Assembly (NCBI GenBank): GCA_965228265.1
Contig: OZ245804.1
Location: 2,232,001 to 2,296,000, forward strand
Length of the DNA stretch: 64,000 nucleotides
Direction of reading: 5' to 3'
Source: GCA-2732755 sp965228265
GTDB lineage: Bacteria; Planctomycetota; Phycisphaerae; Phycisphaerales; UBA1924
Shown here: positions 55,435 through 64,000 of the stretch, piece by piece
How positions within the stretch are numbered: position 1 is the first letter of the stretch
How the letters are laid out: each line of letters opens with the position of its first letter
Made by a program: the position numbers and the translations under genes
Notes under the pieces: generated by a model
The model's input: only the letters and a program-made list of their open reading frames with translations
What the model was told of the DNA's origin: nothing
The model's database searches: none

Positions 55435-56472
55435 ATGAAGACCCGCATGAATCGTGCATTCACGCTGATCGAGCTCTTGGTGGTTATCGCCATCATCGCG
55501 CTGCTGATCGGCATTCTGCTGCCGGCGCTCGGCAAGGCTCGCGCCTCGGCCCGTCAGCTTCGTGACGCAACCCAGGTCCGTGGTATCCAGCAGGGCATGG
55601 TGACCTGGGCTGGCAACAACGACGACAGCTACATGCTTCCCAGCAAGATCGACCGTGCGAACGCCACGATCGACACGACCAATGCCGCCGAGAAGGACAT
55701 CACCGGCCACATCTTCTCGCCGCTGATCGGCGAGGGCTTTGTGACGGCCGAGCTGATGGTCAGCCCTGCTGAGCAGAACGCCGCGACCATCGTCGTCTAC
55801 GAGGACTACGAGGTCGAGGAACCTGAGGGTGCTGCTGACGAAGCTCGCGCTCTTTGGGACCCCAAGTTCCGCGGCACGCCGCTTGAGGACGAGGGTGCCG
55901 ACATTCAGGGCACGATCGAAGGCACCGGCAACATGTCGTACGCACACACCCCGCCCTACCTGCGTCGTCTCGGCCAGTGGGGCAGCACCTTCAAGTCCTC
56001 GGAAGCTGTGATCGGTAACCGTGGCCCGATGTGGGAAGCCTCCAACGGCTCGACCGGTGCTGACCTCGTGTGGCAGCTCACGGGCACCAACAACGCCGAT
56101 CCGTTCGGCCTCGGCTCAAACACTCTGCTCATCCACGGCGGCAAGACCACCTGGGAAGGCAACATCGGTTACAACGATAACCACGTTTCCTTCGAGCAGC
56201 GTCCCGATCCGGAGAACATCACGCTCAACATCAACGACGGCAGCGCTGAGCCGTTCACCCGCAACGACAACATCTTCATCTCCGAGCGTGACGACACCGG
56301 TGAGCCCATCGACTCGGGCGATCCCAACACCTCGGATGGCTCGCTTGATCTGTCGTCGAACTCCTCGTCGAACACCGGCGAGCTCGACCAGCGTAACGCT
56401 TACCTGAAGATCATCGGTGTGGTTGAGGCCAACGGCAGCACCGTCACCGGCGCGACCGCCTGGCAGGACTGA
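55435..56472 (+). CDS. Prepilin-type secreted protein, copy 1
   Basis: I start at ATG 55435, giving 345 residues. The leader ends NRA and the helix FTLIELLVVIAIIALLIGIL follows, so it is an inner-membrane prepilin processed by a GspO-like peptidase; position -1 is Ala. The globular part has aromatic-glycine strands and a late TWEGNIGYNDNHVSF segment, matching the H-x-D-G-like C-terminal region of planctomycete prepilin proteins. Function beyond pseudopilin is unknown. It may be a substrate or extra subunit of the gsp system 28 kb upstream. A terminator follows. Confidence 0.8.
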   Translation: MKTRMNRAFTLIELLVVIAIIALLIGILLPALGKARASARQLRDATQVRGIQQGMVTWAGNNDDSYMLPSKIDRANATIDTTNAAEKDITGHIFSPLIGEGFVTAELMVSPAEQNAATIVVYEDYEVEEPEGAADEARALWDPKFRGTPLEDEGADIQGTIEGTGNMSYAHTPPYLRRLGQWGSTFKSSEAVIGNRGPMWEASNGSTGADLVWQLTGTNNADPFGLGSNTLLIHGGKTTWEGNIGYNDNHVSFEQRPDPENITLNINDGSAEPFTRNDNIFISERDDTGEPIDSGDPNTSDGSLDLSSNSSSNTGELDQRNAYLKIIGVVEANGSTVTGATAWQD

Positions 56473-56501
56473 TTCGGACCTGCTGAGTCTCTGAAATCTT
56501 C

Positions 56502-56539
56502 AAAGGCCCCGGGCTTCGGCTCGGGGCCTTTCTTCTTTT
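56502..56539 (+). terminator. Strong factor-independent terminator between the two prepilin genes
   Basis: AAAGGCCCCG (56502-56511) pairs perfectly with CGGGGCCTTT (56522-56531), extended inwards by about three more pairs around a TTCG loop. The T-rich CTTCTTTT follows. It lies 30 bases after the first prepilin stop, so the second prepilin needs its own promoter or read-through. Confidence 0.92.
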
Positions 56540-56598
56540 GGCAACAATCAGGGCGCGGCTCGCGTATGCTCAGAAGGCACCTTTCGGGGAGATCGACC

Positions 56599-57585
56599 AT
56601 GTCAGGCAAGCTCGGCCGTGCATTCTCACTCGTGGAACTCCTGGTGGTCATCGCGATCATCGCGCTGCTCATCGGGATTCTGGTCCCGACACTGGGCAAG
56701 GCCCGCGACACCGCCAGGCGCGCCAAGGACGCGGCTCAGCTCCGCTCGATCGGGCAGGGGGCGAGCATTCAGGCGGGCAACAACGACGGCTCGTACCCCA
56801 TCCCGAGCCGGGTTGATGTTTCCAACTCCACGGTTGATGCCAACGACCCGAAAGAGAAAGACAACACGGGCAACATCATGAGCATGCTCGTCTGGGAGGA
56901 CGCGATCTCGACGGAGGATCTGGTGAGTCCCGTCGAGACGAACGATCAGGTCGAGGTGTACGAGGGCTACTTGAAAGAAGAGCCGACTCAGGCCGAGAAG
57001 CCCGAGTACGCGGCCTGGGACCCGGGGCTGGCCGGCGTGACCGCGGAGGACTCGGGCGGTCTCACCGGCACGGGCAATGGGCGGGCCTCGGCCAAGGGGA
57101 ACAACTCGTACGCGAACCTCCCGCCGTTTGGTGCGCGTCGCGGGCTCTGGCGCAGCGACGCTGATTCGTCGACGGCGGTCTTCAGCAATCGGGGCACGAT
57201 CTATTCGCTCTCCACGGATGATGTGTGGCAGATCCGCACCGTGGGCTTTGTCAACGGCGAGAAGTCGAACACGCTGGCGTTCTATGACCCGGTCAGGTCA
57301 TGGGGCGGGAACATCGGCTACGCCGACGGGTCGGTCGAATTCTCCAACATCCCCGACCCTGATCGGACCGGATTGGTTGCCACGACGAACGACAAGAAGA
57401 TCCGCGACAACATCTTCGTGAATGAGAGCGACGCCGGTCAGCCCTCGAACCGCACGAAGCCTGACCGCGGCGTCAACAACTATCTCAGGCCCTGGTACAA
57501 CATCACGGTCACAGCCGGCGGCGAGGTGAACGCTACGCCCTGGGACATCGAAGACCGGGCGGGTGGCGATGGCGGCGGCGACTGA
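56599..57585 (+). CDS. Prepilin-type secreted protein, copy 2
   Basis: I start at ATG 56599 with GGGGAG upstream, giving 328 residues. It begins MSGKLGRA, then FSLVELLVVIAIIALLIGIL, again with Ala at -1 and Glu5. It aligns with the preceding gene along the whole length (LGKARDTARR, NNDGSYPIPSRVD, GGNIGYADGSVEFSN), so the two are tandem paralogues that have diverged in loops. The C-terminus carries the DGSVEF form of the H-x-D-G-like motif. The role is unknown. Confidence 0.82.
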   Translation: MSGKLGRAFSLVELLVVIAIIALLIGILVPTLGKARDTARRAKDAAQLRSIGQGASIQAGNNDGSYPIPSRVDVSNSTVDANDPKEKDNTGNIMSMLVWEDAISTEDLVSPVETNDQVEVYEGYLKEEPTQAEKPEYAAWDPGLAGVTAEDSGGLTGTGNGRASAKGNNSYANLPPFGARRGLWRSDADSSTAVFSNRGTIYSLSTDDVWQIRTVGFVNGEKSNTLAFYDPVRSWGGNIGYADGSVEFSNIPDPDRTGLVATTNDKKIRDNIFVNESDAGQPSNRTKPDRGVNNYLRPWYNITVTAGGEVNATPWDIEDRAGGDGGGD

Positions 57586-57600
57586 TTAGACCCGCGAGGA

Positions 57601-59676
57601 TCAATCCACCCGCAGCGTCCGCACGTACAGATCAAGCGATTCCTGAGCTTGCGTCAGTTCCGCTGCGAGCTTCCGGCGGCTGGCGCGGAGTTCGTCGAGC
57701 GAGTTCTCGTGCTCTTCGAGTTGGCGCATGTACCGGGCGTAGAGCGCATCCTGACGGTTGATCGCCTGGAGCAGGTTGCGGATCCGCTGCTGGTCGTCGG
57801 CGATGCGGCGCGTCTCGGCGTCGTTCTCGCCCAGCTTCCGCTGGAGACCCTCGACCGTGCCCTTGCGCTGGGCGTAGCCCTTGAAGGCGTCGATCACGGC
57901 CTGTGATGCGGCGCCCTGACGCTGGTAGACGAGCAGCGTTTCGAGCGTCATCGAAGTCAGAGCCATGCGCGAGTCCTGGACCTGTTCCTGCACAACCGAG
58001 AGCTTCTTCGACTCGCCCGGGTCGATTTCGATCTCGAAGCGGTAGAGGTCGTCCGTCGTTTCGTAGGGCTTGGCGTCCGACTTGAGATCCCAGTTGGTGT
58101 AGCGGGGCGTCTCGACGACGACGAGGCGGTCGCGGCTCTGGTCGTGGTTGGTCAGTTCGACGGCGTACTCGTTCTGGACGGTTGTGGTCTGGATGATCGT
58201 GCCGTCGTGGATGCGGAGCTTGCGGATGGTGTGACTCTGGCTGCTCGTGCGATTGGCATCGACGTCGAGGTCGACGGCGTAGGCGAGCATGCGGCGTTCG
58301 CCCTGCCCGACGTGCCCGATCTGGGCGTCGCCCGCAAAGACTGAGCCGTCAAAGACAGCCAGGGGCCCGGGCATGAGCTTGAGATTGGTGGAGTTGGTGA
58401 CCTCGACGCCGCGGTAGGGGTGCTCGCCCTGTGTGGAGGGCGAGAAGATGCTGACGCGCCGGCCCTCGATGTCGCCCGTGATGATGGGCAGCATCGCGGA
58501 CTCGCGTTTGCCGACGGTGACGGGGTTGTCGAGTTTGAAGAAGAAGACTTCGCCTTCTTCGGAACCGGAGGCGAGAGCAGCGGTGGACGTTGACATGGCT
58601 TCGCTGAAGCGAGCCTTTGCGGGCGCGGCAACTGGGGCACCTGCAGCGACACTGCCGAGTTCGTCGGACATTTGACGACTGCGGAATAAGGCTCGCATTT
58701 GCGCGTTGTCGGCTTCGGCTTCATTGTTGCCATCGAATGGCGACTGCCCGCCTCCACCGGTCGCGACGCCGCGACCGAAGCTCTTGGGGGCGGCCGCGAG
58801 TTCGACCGGCACGGGCAGGGTCGGACGCGAGATATAAAGCGGCTCGGCGAGATCCATCTGAAAGCCGACGGGCTGACCTGCGACGAGGGAGAGCGAGATG
58901 TCCTCCCAGTCGTGGTCGGTGGTGTTCTCGACGATCGCCCAGCCCTCGATGTGGAGCTTGTCGCCGGCCTTCTCGGGCAGGACGAGGCGGTAGCTGGTTT
59001 TCCAGATGGGTGTTTCCTGGACATAGGCTGCGAGGATCTCGCGCTGACCGTTGCCCTTGAGGTCGATCTCGACCGAGCGGGATTGGGCGGTGCGCTGCGT
59101 GCCGAGGGCTTCGAGGAGTTCGTTGAGGTCGGCCTGAAGGGAAGGATCGAGCAGTCGCACCCGCCGGATGTCGGCTTCTTCGACGCTGATGAGTCCTTCA
59201 CTGGTCATGACGCTCAGTCGGCGGCGCTGGATGACCTGGTCATCTTCGCGGGACTGGTACCGCTCGACGCCGAGGATGCGGCCTTCGATCTCGCTGTCGG
59301 TGGTCGTCAGTGCGATGCGTGCCCCCTGGAACTCACCGAGGAGAACGCCGAGCGTGAGCTGACTCGGGTCCGTGAGGCCAAGGGCCTCAAGCCGGCGTCC
59401 GATGGGTTCGTCGGAGGAGTAGCTGACGCCCCCGATCCGGCCGCCGTCGAGGTCGAGGACGACGAGGGACTTGAGGATGTCGTTGATCTGGTCGGCGTCA
59501 AAGGAGAGGCTGATAGAGGTGTCGCCCGTGACGGTGCCCGAGCGTTCGAAGGAGCCCACGCCGGAGCGGTAGAGGGTGACGGCGGTGACGGGCAGCTGCG
59601 CGTCGGGGTCGTTCTGGGCGAAAGTGGGCATGGCGAGGCCGACGGCGAGGACGATCGAGGCGGTGCGAAGTCGCAT
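57601..59676 (-). CDS. Secreted DUF4139-domain protein
   Basis: A 691-residue protein with a signal peptide (IVLAVGLAMPTFA before QND). The first 200 residues are a beta domain (TAVTLYRSGVGSFERSGTVT). The DUF4139 region follows, with the hallmark TPIWKTSYRLVLP and GWAIVENTTDHDWEDISLSL and the later EVTNSTNLKLMPGPLAVFD. The last 100 residues form a coiled coil (DDQQRIRNLLQAINRQDALY). The family also includes proteins annotated as mucoidy inhibitor-like, but the function is unproven. An Ala-Ser rich insert sits near residue 320-360. It converges on the second prepilin gene with 15 bases between stops. Confidence 0.8.
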   Translation of the reverse strand: MRLRTASIVLAVGLAMPTFAQNDPDAQLPVTAVTLYRSGVGSFERSGTVTGDTSISLSFDADQINDILKSLVVLDLDGGRIGGVSYSSDEPIGRRLEALGLTDPSQLTLGVLLGEFQGARIALTTTDSEIEGRILGVERYQSREDDQVIQRRRLSVMTSEGLISVEEADIRRVRLLDPSLQADLNELLEALGTQRTAQSRSVEIDLKGNGQREILAAYVQETPIWKTSYRLVLPEKAGDKLHIEGWAIVENTTDHDWEDISLSLVAGQPVGFQMDLAEPLYISRPTLPVPVELAAAPKSFGRGVATGGGGQSPFDGNNEAEADNAQMRALFRSRQMSDELGSVAAGAPVAAPAKARFSEAMSTSTAALASGSEEGEVFFFKLDNPVTVGKRESAMLPIITGDIEGRRVSIFSPSTQGEHPYRGVEVTNSTNLKLMPGPLAVFDGSVFAGDAQIGHVGQGERRMLAYAVDLDVDANRTSSQSHTIRKLRIHDGTIIQTTTVQNEYAVELTNHDQSRDRLVVVETPRYTNWDLKSDAKPYETTDDLYRFEIEIDPGESKKLSVVQEQVQDSRMALTSMTLETLLVYQRQGAASQAVIDAFKGYAQRKGTVEGLQRKLGENDAETRRIADDQQRIRNLLQAINRQDALYARYMRQLEEHENSLDELRASRRKLAAELTQAQESLDLYVRTLRVD

Positions 59677-59776
59677 GGCAGGCTCCTAAGTGGGTTCGAC
59701 GAGCTCTTGGACTGATCATCGGCAGGATCGGTTCGCATGTCGGCACTTTCGGCTGGCCGATACGATCGTTTGAGCG

Positions 59777-62700
59777 ATGGCAAACCTTCCAGCCTTTACA
59801 TCCGGTCAGTACGAGTCGCTTCGGCAGAGGCGTCACGAAATCGCCGAGGGGCTGGCCGGGGCGGTTTCAGGCCGGGTTCGGTTCGGTCGGCACGATCGTC
59901 AGCTTTATGCGACGGACGCGTCGATCTATCAGGTCGAGCCAATGGGCGTGGTGGTGCCCAGTTCGATCGAGGATGCGCAGCGGGCGATGGCGTACTGCGC
60001 GGGGCACGGGGTGCCGGTCTTGCCACGGGGTGGGGGGACGAGCCTGGCAGGGCAGTGCACGAGCGAGGCGGTGGTGCTGGATTTGTCGGCCTGCTGCGAC
60101 ACGATCCGCGGTATCGACGTGGAGAAGCGGACGTGCACCGCCGATGCCGGGATCACGGTTGACGTTCTGAATCGGGCGCTCGCCGAGACGGGGTTATTCT
60201 TTGCGCCCGATCCGGCGACGGTGCGCCAGGCGACGGTGGGCGGGTGCATCGGGAACAACGCGGCGGGCACGCGTTCGGTGAAGTACGGGCGAACGTCGGA
60301 GAACGTCGTCGCGATCGATGCGCTGCTGACCGGCGGGACGCGGGTGCGCTTCGAGAAAGGGGCGGCTCTAACGGACCCGGTCGCCAGGCGGATCACGGAG
60401 GGCGTGGTCGATGTCGTTCGCAGGCACGAGCGGCTGATCCGCGAGCGGTATCCCAGAACACTCAGGCGGAACGCGGGGTACGGGCTCGACACGGTTCTGA
60501 CGCAGATGCAGGATGGCGACCCGCTGGGTTCGGTGAATCTCGCCAAGCTGCTCTGCGGCTCGGAGGGCACGCTCGCGCTGACACTCGGCGCGGAACTGCT
60601 GCTCCACCCGATCCCCAGGCATCGTGGTCTGTGCGTGCTTTCGTTTGCGAGCCTCGATGAGGCGATTGCGTGCGTGCCGAAGCTGCTCAAGCTGGCGCCG
60701 AGTGCAGTGGAGCTGCTCGACGACATGATCGTGCAGACGGCGCTTGCGAATATCGAGCACCGGGCGGCGGTGGAGTATCTGCCCAGACCGAGCTCGGGCG
60801 AGCTGATGGCGGTGCTGTATGTCGAGTTCGAAGCGAGCGATGTCTCGGTCTTTGAAGAGAAGCACGCGGAGATCCGATCGCTCGCGCTGGGGGCGGCGAC
60901 GGAGCTTTACACAACGCCCGAGACGATCGCTCGGGCGCTTCGGCTCAGGCAGGCGGGCGAGCCGCTCTTGCACGCGTTGCCAGGGCACCGCAAGCCGCTG
61001 GGCTTTGTCGAGGACAACGTTGTGCCCGTCGAGCGGCTCGGTGAGTTCGTTCGTGAGCTGCGGGCGATTGTCGAGCGGTTCGGGACGCAGGCGGCGTTCT
61101 ACGCGCACGCTTCGGTCGGTGTGCTGCACGTCAGGCCCCTGCTCGATCTGCGCGACGAGGCCGACAAGAAAGCGATGATTGAGATCGCCAGGGAGGCGGC
61201 GGATCTTGCAGGCCGGCTCGGGGGCGTGATGTCGGGCGAGCACGGCGACGGCAAGGCCCGCGGGCCATTGCTCGAGAGGCATTTCGGACCCGAACTCATG
61301 AACGCTTTCCGCGAGGTGAAAGCGCTGTTCGATCCGGAGAATCTGCTCAATCCGGGAAACATCATCGAGCCGGGGCCGGTGCCCTCGATCGCTGAGCGCA
61401 CGCGCATCGAGCCAGAGGGAGAGCAGGTCTCGATTCCGAGTGTGGAGACGTTCTACACGTTCGAGGATCAGGATGAGCTGGGGCACGCGGTGGAGCAGTG
61501 CAACGGCGCGGGGGTCTGCCGAAAGCAGGCGGGCGGCACGATGTGCCCGTCGTACATGGCGCTCAAAGACGAACGGCACGCAACACGCGGAAGGGCCAAC
61601 GCGCTGCGGATGGCGCTTACGGGGCAGGCGACGGGCCAGACGCTCGATTGGAACGATGCTGAGACGATCGAGACGCTCGATCTCTGCCTGAGCTGCAAGG
61701 GGTGCAAACGCGAATGCCCGAGCAACGTCGATGTTGCCAGGCTCAAGAGCGAGTACACAGCGCAGCGGTACCAGAAGCACGGCACACCGATCGCGGCGAG
61801 GGCGATGGCCTCGGTCCGCACGCTCTACAGGCTCGGCTCGATGACGCCCGGGCTGGCGGCAAGGGCCGGGCGCCCCGGCATGGTGCGGAGCATGATCAAT
61901 AGGGTGATGCGGCTCCCCGCCGAGCGGTCGCTGCCAGTGCCCGTGCGCTCGCTCGCGAAGGATGAGGCGTGGAGGCAGTCGTCGGATCTTGACTTGCCGA
62001 CGGTTCTGCTGCTTGGCGATTGCTTTACGATGTTCACGGAGCCGGGCATCGGTCTTGATGCGAAGGTGCTGCTGGAGGCGTTCGGGTACCGTGTGAAGCT
62101 CGCGGATGTGGGGTGCTGTCAGCGGCCGGCGATCTCGACGGGACTTTTGTCCTCGGCGATCCGGCACATCGACAAGGTTGTGCCGAGGCTTCTGTCGCAG
62201 GTCGATGAAGCGAAGTCGCAAGCGGTGCTGGTGGTGGAGCCCTCGTGTCTCTCGGCGATTCAGGATGACTGGCTCGGACTCCGCTGCAAGGGGTCGACCA
62301 CGGACCGCAGCCGGCTTGCGTCAATAAGCAGCCTCGTGGAGCAGTTCCTTGAGTCGCGGTGGGGCGAGCATCCGAGGACACCCGAGTTCTCAGCGCCTGA
62401 CGGGCGCGTGCTCTTTCACGGGCATTGCCATCAGAAGGCGCTCTGGGGGAGCGAGTCCTCGACGGCACTGCTCGCGCGGGCGTTCGGTGACAGCGTGCGC
62501 ACGCTCGACACCGGCTGCTGCGGCATGGCGGGGAGCTTCGGCATGCATGAAGATCGCTACGAGCTTTCAATGAAGATCGGCGAGCTCACGCTCTTTCCCT
62601 CTGTGCGAGAGCGGGAACCGGGTGATGTGGTGGTCGCCACGGGGACGTCGTGTCGGCACCAGATCCTCGACGGCGTGCAGGCGGAGGCGATGCACCCGGT

Positions 62701-62779
62701 CTCGCTACTGCGCAGGCAGCTCGTCTGGCGCTCCGAAAGCGACCGCTCGGGACTCGCACCGAACTTTGCTCGGGGGTGA
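59777..62779 (+). CDS. FAD-linked oxidase / Fe-S fusion, D-lactate or D-2-hydroxyglutarate dehydrogenase-like
   Basis: A 1000-residue fusion protein of the YdiJ/GlcD-GlcF type. The FAD domain (1-500) has PRGGGTSLAGQCTS, TVGGCIGNNAAGTRSVKYG and SGEHGDGKARGPLLERHFG. The Fe-S half has cysteine motifs CNGAGVCRKQAGGTMCP and CLSCKGCKRECPSNVD for two 4Fe-4S clusters. Two CCG-type segments follow, GCCQRP and a late GCCGMAGSFGMH. It oxidises a D-2-hydroxy acid and passes electrons towards the quinone pool. The exact substrate is not fixed by sequence. The start ATG 59777 fits the predicted N-terminus. Confidence 0.9.
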   Translation: MANLPAFTSGQYESLRQRRHEIAEGLAGAVSGRVRFGRHDRQLYATDASIYQVEPMGVVVPSSIEDAQRAMAYCAGHGVPVLPRGGGTSLAGQCTSEAVVLDLSACCDTIRGIDVEKRTCTADAGITVDVLNRALAETGLFFAPDPATVRQATVGGCIGNNAAGTRSVKYGRTSENVVAIDALLTGGTRVRFEKGAALTDPVARRITEGVVDVVRRHERLIRERYPRTLRRNAGYGLDTVLTQMQDGDPLGSVNLAKLLCGSEGTLALTLGAELLLHPIPRHRGLCVLSFASLDEAIACVPKLLKLAPSAVELLDDMIVQTALANIEHRAAVEYLPRPSSGELMAVLYVEFEASDVSVFEEKHAEIRSLALGAATELYTTPETIARALRLRQAGEPLLHALPGHRKPLGFVEDNVVPVERLGEFVRELRAIVERFGTQAAFYAHASVGVLHVRPLLDLRDEADKKAMIEIAREAADLAGRLGGVMSGEHGDGKARGPLLERHFGPELMNAFREVKALFDPENLLNPGNIIEPGPVPSIAERTRIEPEGEQVSIPSVETFYTFEDQDELGHAVEQCNGAGVCRKQAGGTMCPSYMALKDERHATRGRANALRMALTGQATGQTLDWNDAETIETLDLCLSCKGCKRECPSNVDVARLKSEYTAQRYQKHGTPIAARAMASVRTLYRLGSMTPGLAARAGRPGMVRSMINRVMRLPAERSLPVPVRSLAKDEAWRQSSDLDLPTVLLLGDCFTMFTEPGIGLDAKVLLEAFGYRVKLADVGCCQRPAISTGLLSSAIRHIDKVVPRLLSQVDEAKSQAVLVVEPSCLSAIQDDWLGLRCKGSTTDRSRLASISSLVEQFLESRWGEHPRTPEFSAPDGRVLFHGHCHQKALWGSESSTALLARAFGDSVRTLDTGCCGMAGSFGMHEDRYELSMKIGELTLFPSVREREPGDVVVATGTSCRHQILDGVQAEAMHPVSLLRRQLVWRSESDRSGLAPNFARG

Positions 62780-62786
62780 GCGGGGG

Positions 62787-63716
62787 TCAGATCGGGGCGG
62801 GCACGGTCCGGAGGATGTCCTCGGCGATCTGCTCCATTGCTGCAGAGTGGTCGATCAACGCGGGGTCGCTCGGGGTGATGCGGTGCGAGGTCGCGGCGAC
62901 GAAATGCTCGGCGACGTCTTCGGGCGTGACGTAGTCGCGGTCGTGGAGCCGAGCGGTCGCGCGGGAGGCTTGTGCGACGGCTAGTGCGCCGCGTGTCGAC
63001 AGGCCGAGCGAGAGGTCCGGGGTGTTGCGGCTCTTGTCGGCGAGCTGCTGGATGTATGCGGCGATCGGCGCTTCAAGTCGCGTCTTGTCGGTGGTCTCCT
63101 GCATGATCTGGATCTGCTCGAGTGTGAGCGTGGGCTTCAGGTCGCCCAGCGTGTTGAGCGAGGGGCGTTCCTGGATCACGCGGACTTCGCTCTCCGCGCT
63201 CGGGTAGCCCAGGCTTGTGCGGAGGAGGAAGCGGTCGAGCTGGCTCTCGGGGAGCGGGTACGTGCCGTGGAAGGACGAGGGGTTCTGTGTGGCAACAACC
63301 ATGAAGGGCGGCGCGATGCGATGGGTGACGCCGTCGATCGTGACGGCGGCCTCGTTCATGGCTTCGAGCAGGGCGCTCTGCGTACGGGGCGGCGTGCGGT
63401 TGACCTCGTCGGCGAGGAGGACGTTGGCAAACACGGGGCCCGGGCGGAAGCGGAATTCACGGGTCGATTCTTCGTAGATGCTGACGCCAAGGACGTCGGA
63501 GGGGAGCATGTCCGGGGTCATCTGGATCCGGCGGAACTCGCCGCCCACGCACCGGGCGACGGCTGAGGCGAGCACGGTCTTGCCCACCCCGGGGACATCC
63601 TCGAGCAGGAGGTGCCCTCGGGCGAGCAGGCAGCAGAGGACCTTGTCGATCGCCTTGGGGTCGCCGAAGTAGACACGGGCGATGCTCTCGCGGAGTGAAT
63701 GGAGTGCTTCCTGCAT
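62787..63716 (-). CDS. MoxR-family AAA+ ATPase
   Basis: I start at ATG 63716 with GAGGAA upstream, giving 309 residues, the usual MoxR length. Walker A is EDVPGVGKTVLA, Walker B LLADEVNRTPPRTQSALLEAM and sensor 1 ATQNPSSFHGTYPLPESQLD. C-terminal helices carry LGLSTRGALAVAQASRATA. MoxR proteins act as chaperones that mature or assemble partner complexes, often with von Willebrand factor A proteins. No such partner is next to it in the window, though the gene may lead into one beyond the left neighbours. A longer frame to 63845 would overlap the divergent gene. Confidence 0.92.
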   Translation of the reverse strand: MQEALHSLRESIARVYFGDPKAIDKVLCCLLARGHLLLEDVPGVGKTVLASAVARCVGGEFRRIQMTPDMLPSDVLGVSIYEESTREFRFRPGPVFANVLLADEVNRTPPRTQSALLEAMNEAAVTIDGVTHRIAPPFMVVATQNPSSFHGTYPLPESQLDRFLLRTSLGYPSAESEVRVIQERPSLNTLGDLKPTLTLEQIQIMQETTDKTRLEAPIAAYIQQLADKSRNTPDLSLGLSTRGALAVAQASRATARLHDRDYVTPEDVAEHFVAATSHRITPSDPALIDHSAAMEQIAEDILRTVPAPI

Positions 63717-63786
63717 GGGTCTGGGTTCCTCTCGTGGTGTGCCCCGCGATGAGGGGGCCAGAGTATATGATGCCCGCCGGCAGCTC

Positions 63787-64000
63787 ATGGGATCACTCGA
63801 CGACCACAATTCGGCCGGCGCGGTCACACGCTCCGATGATGGCATCGATCAGCATGGGGAAGTGCTCGAAGATGTGCTCTCGGGCCAGCTTCCGTGCTGG
63901 GTCTGCGGCTACGAGCTGAGCGGGCTCTCGGTCACGGGGGTTTGCCCCGAGTGCGGGACGCCCGTGCGCACGACGCTGCTGGCGGTGGTGGACCCATCGG
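63787..64000 (+). CDS. CxxCGYxL zinc-ribbon protein, 5' part (runs off window)
   Basis: The frame opens with ATG 63787 and has no stop before base 64000. About 40 polar residues precede PCWVCGYELSGLS and VCPECGTPVRT, a two-pair cysteine zinc ribbon. This small ribbon is common at the N-terminus of membrane proteins in Phycisphaerae-type planctomycetes, from general knowledge. The visible 71 residues end before any membrane helix. The gene diverges from moxR with 70 bases between starts. Confidence 0.7.
   Translation, partial: MGSLDDHNSAGAVTRSDDGIDQHGEVLEDVLSGQLPCWVCGYELSGLSVTGVCPECGTPVRTTLLAVVDPS

Overview
The window is a GC-rich stretch of about 64 kb from a bacterial chromosome, most likely a planctomycete of the Phycisphaerae type. 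The evidence is a type II secretion-like locus, prepilin-type secreted proteins with an H-x-D-G-like C-terminal region, duplicated groEL, enlarged PstC and PstA, many lipoproteins, a CxxCGYxL zinc-ribbon protein, and very tight gene packing with GTG and TTG starts. This is inference from gene content; I ran no 16S or database search. I saw no tRNA, rRNA, CRISPR array or insertion sequence.

Layout. 1-2000: the 5' part of an Aer-like PAS chemoreceptor and a GT9 heptosyltransferase, both on the minus strand. 2040-27868: a type II secretion-like locus. gspE lies on the minus strand, followed by a tandem pterin synthase-like gene (-) and a His-rich lipoprotein glutathione peroxidase (+). Then comes an overlapping plus-strand run, gspF-G-H-I-J-K-L-M, and a 13.8-kb gene for a giant secretin of about 4590 residues, followed 8 bases later by a small lipoprotein gene. 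27871-34604: a phosphate transport operon pstS-pstC-pstA-pstB behind a probable Pho box. 34766-38983: sucA and sucB of the 2-oxoglutarate dehydrogenase complex. 38984-42467: a minus-strand operon reading nuoA, DUF2752, two lipoproteins, a glycosyltransferase-like gene and a low-molecular-weight phosphatase. 42712-50465: a chaperone cluster, groEL1, an AT-rich DUF4145 gene, groES, a sulfotransferase, groEL2, a terminator, an unusual heptamer inverted repeat, dnaJ, grpE and acpS. 50469-64000: a secreted HEAT-like protein, a SPOR lipoprotein, an acyl-CoA ligase, a transaldolase, RidA, two prepilin-type secreted proteins, a DUF4139 protein, an FAD/Fe-S D-lactate dehydrogenase-like fusion, a MoxR ATPase and the start of a zinc-ribbon protein.

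Most striking feature. The secretin has an N0-like domain and a canonical C-terminal secretin core. Between them lie about fifty divergent copies of the N1-type ring-building domain, where ordinary GspD has three. Its partners suggest a complete but remodelled machine: pseudopilins, a GspL, a GspM fused to what looks like a GspC/PilP-type domain, and a nearby lipoprotein that could be a pilotin. If the domains stack as rings as in known secretins, the channel would be far longer than a normal periplasm. That would fit an organism with an enlarged or invaginated periplasm; this is a hypothesis to test.

Second point of interest. In the chaperonin cluster an AT-rich DUF4145 gene sits exactly between groEL1 and groES, and a sulfotransferase sits between groES and groEL2.
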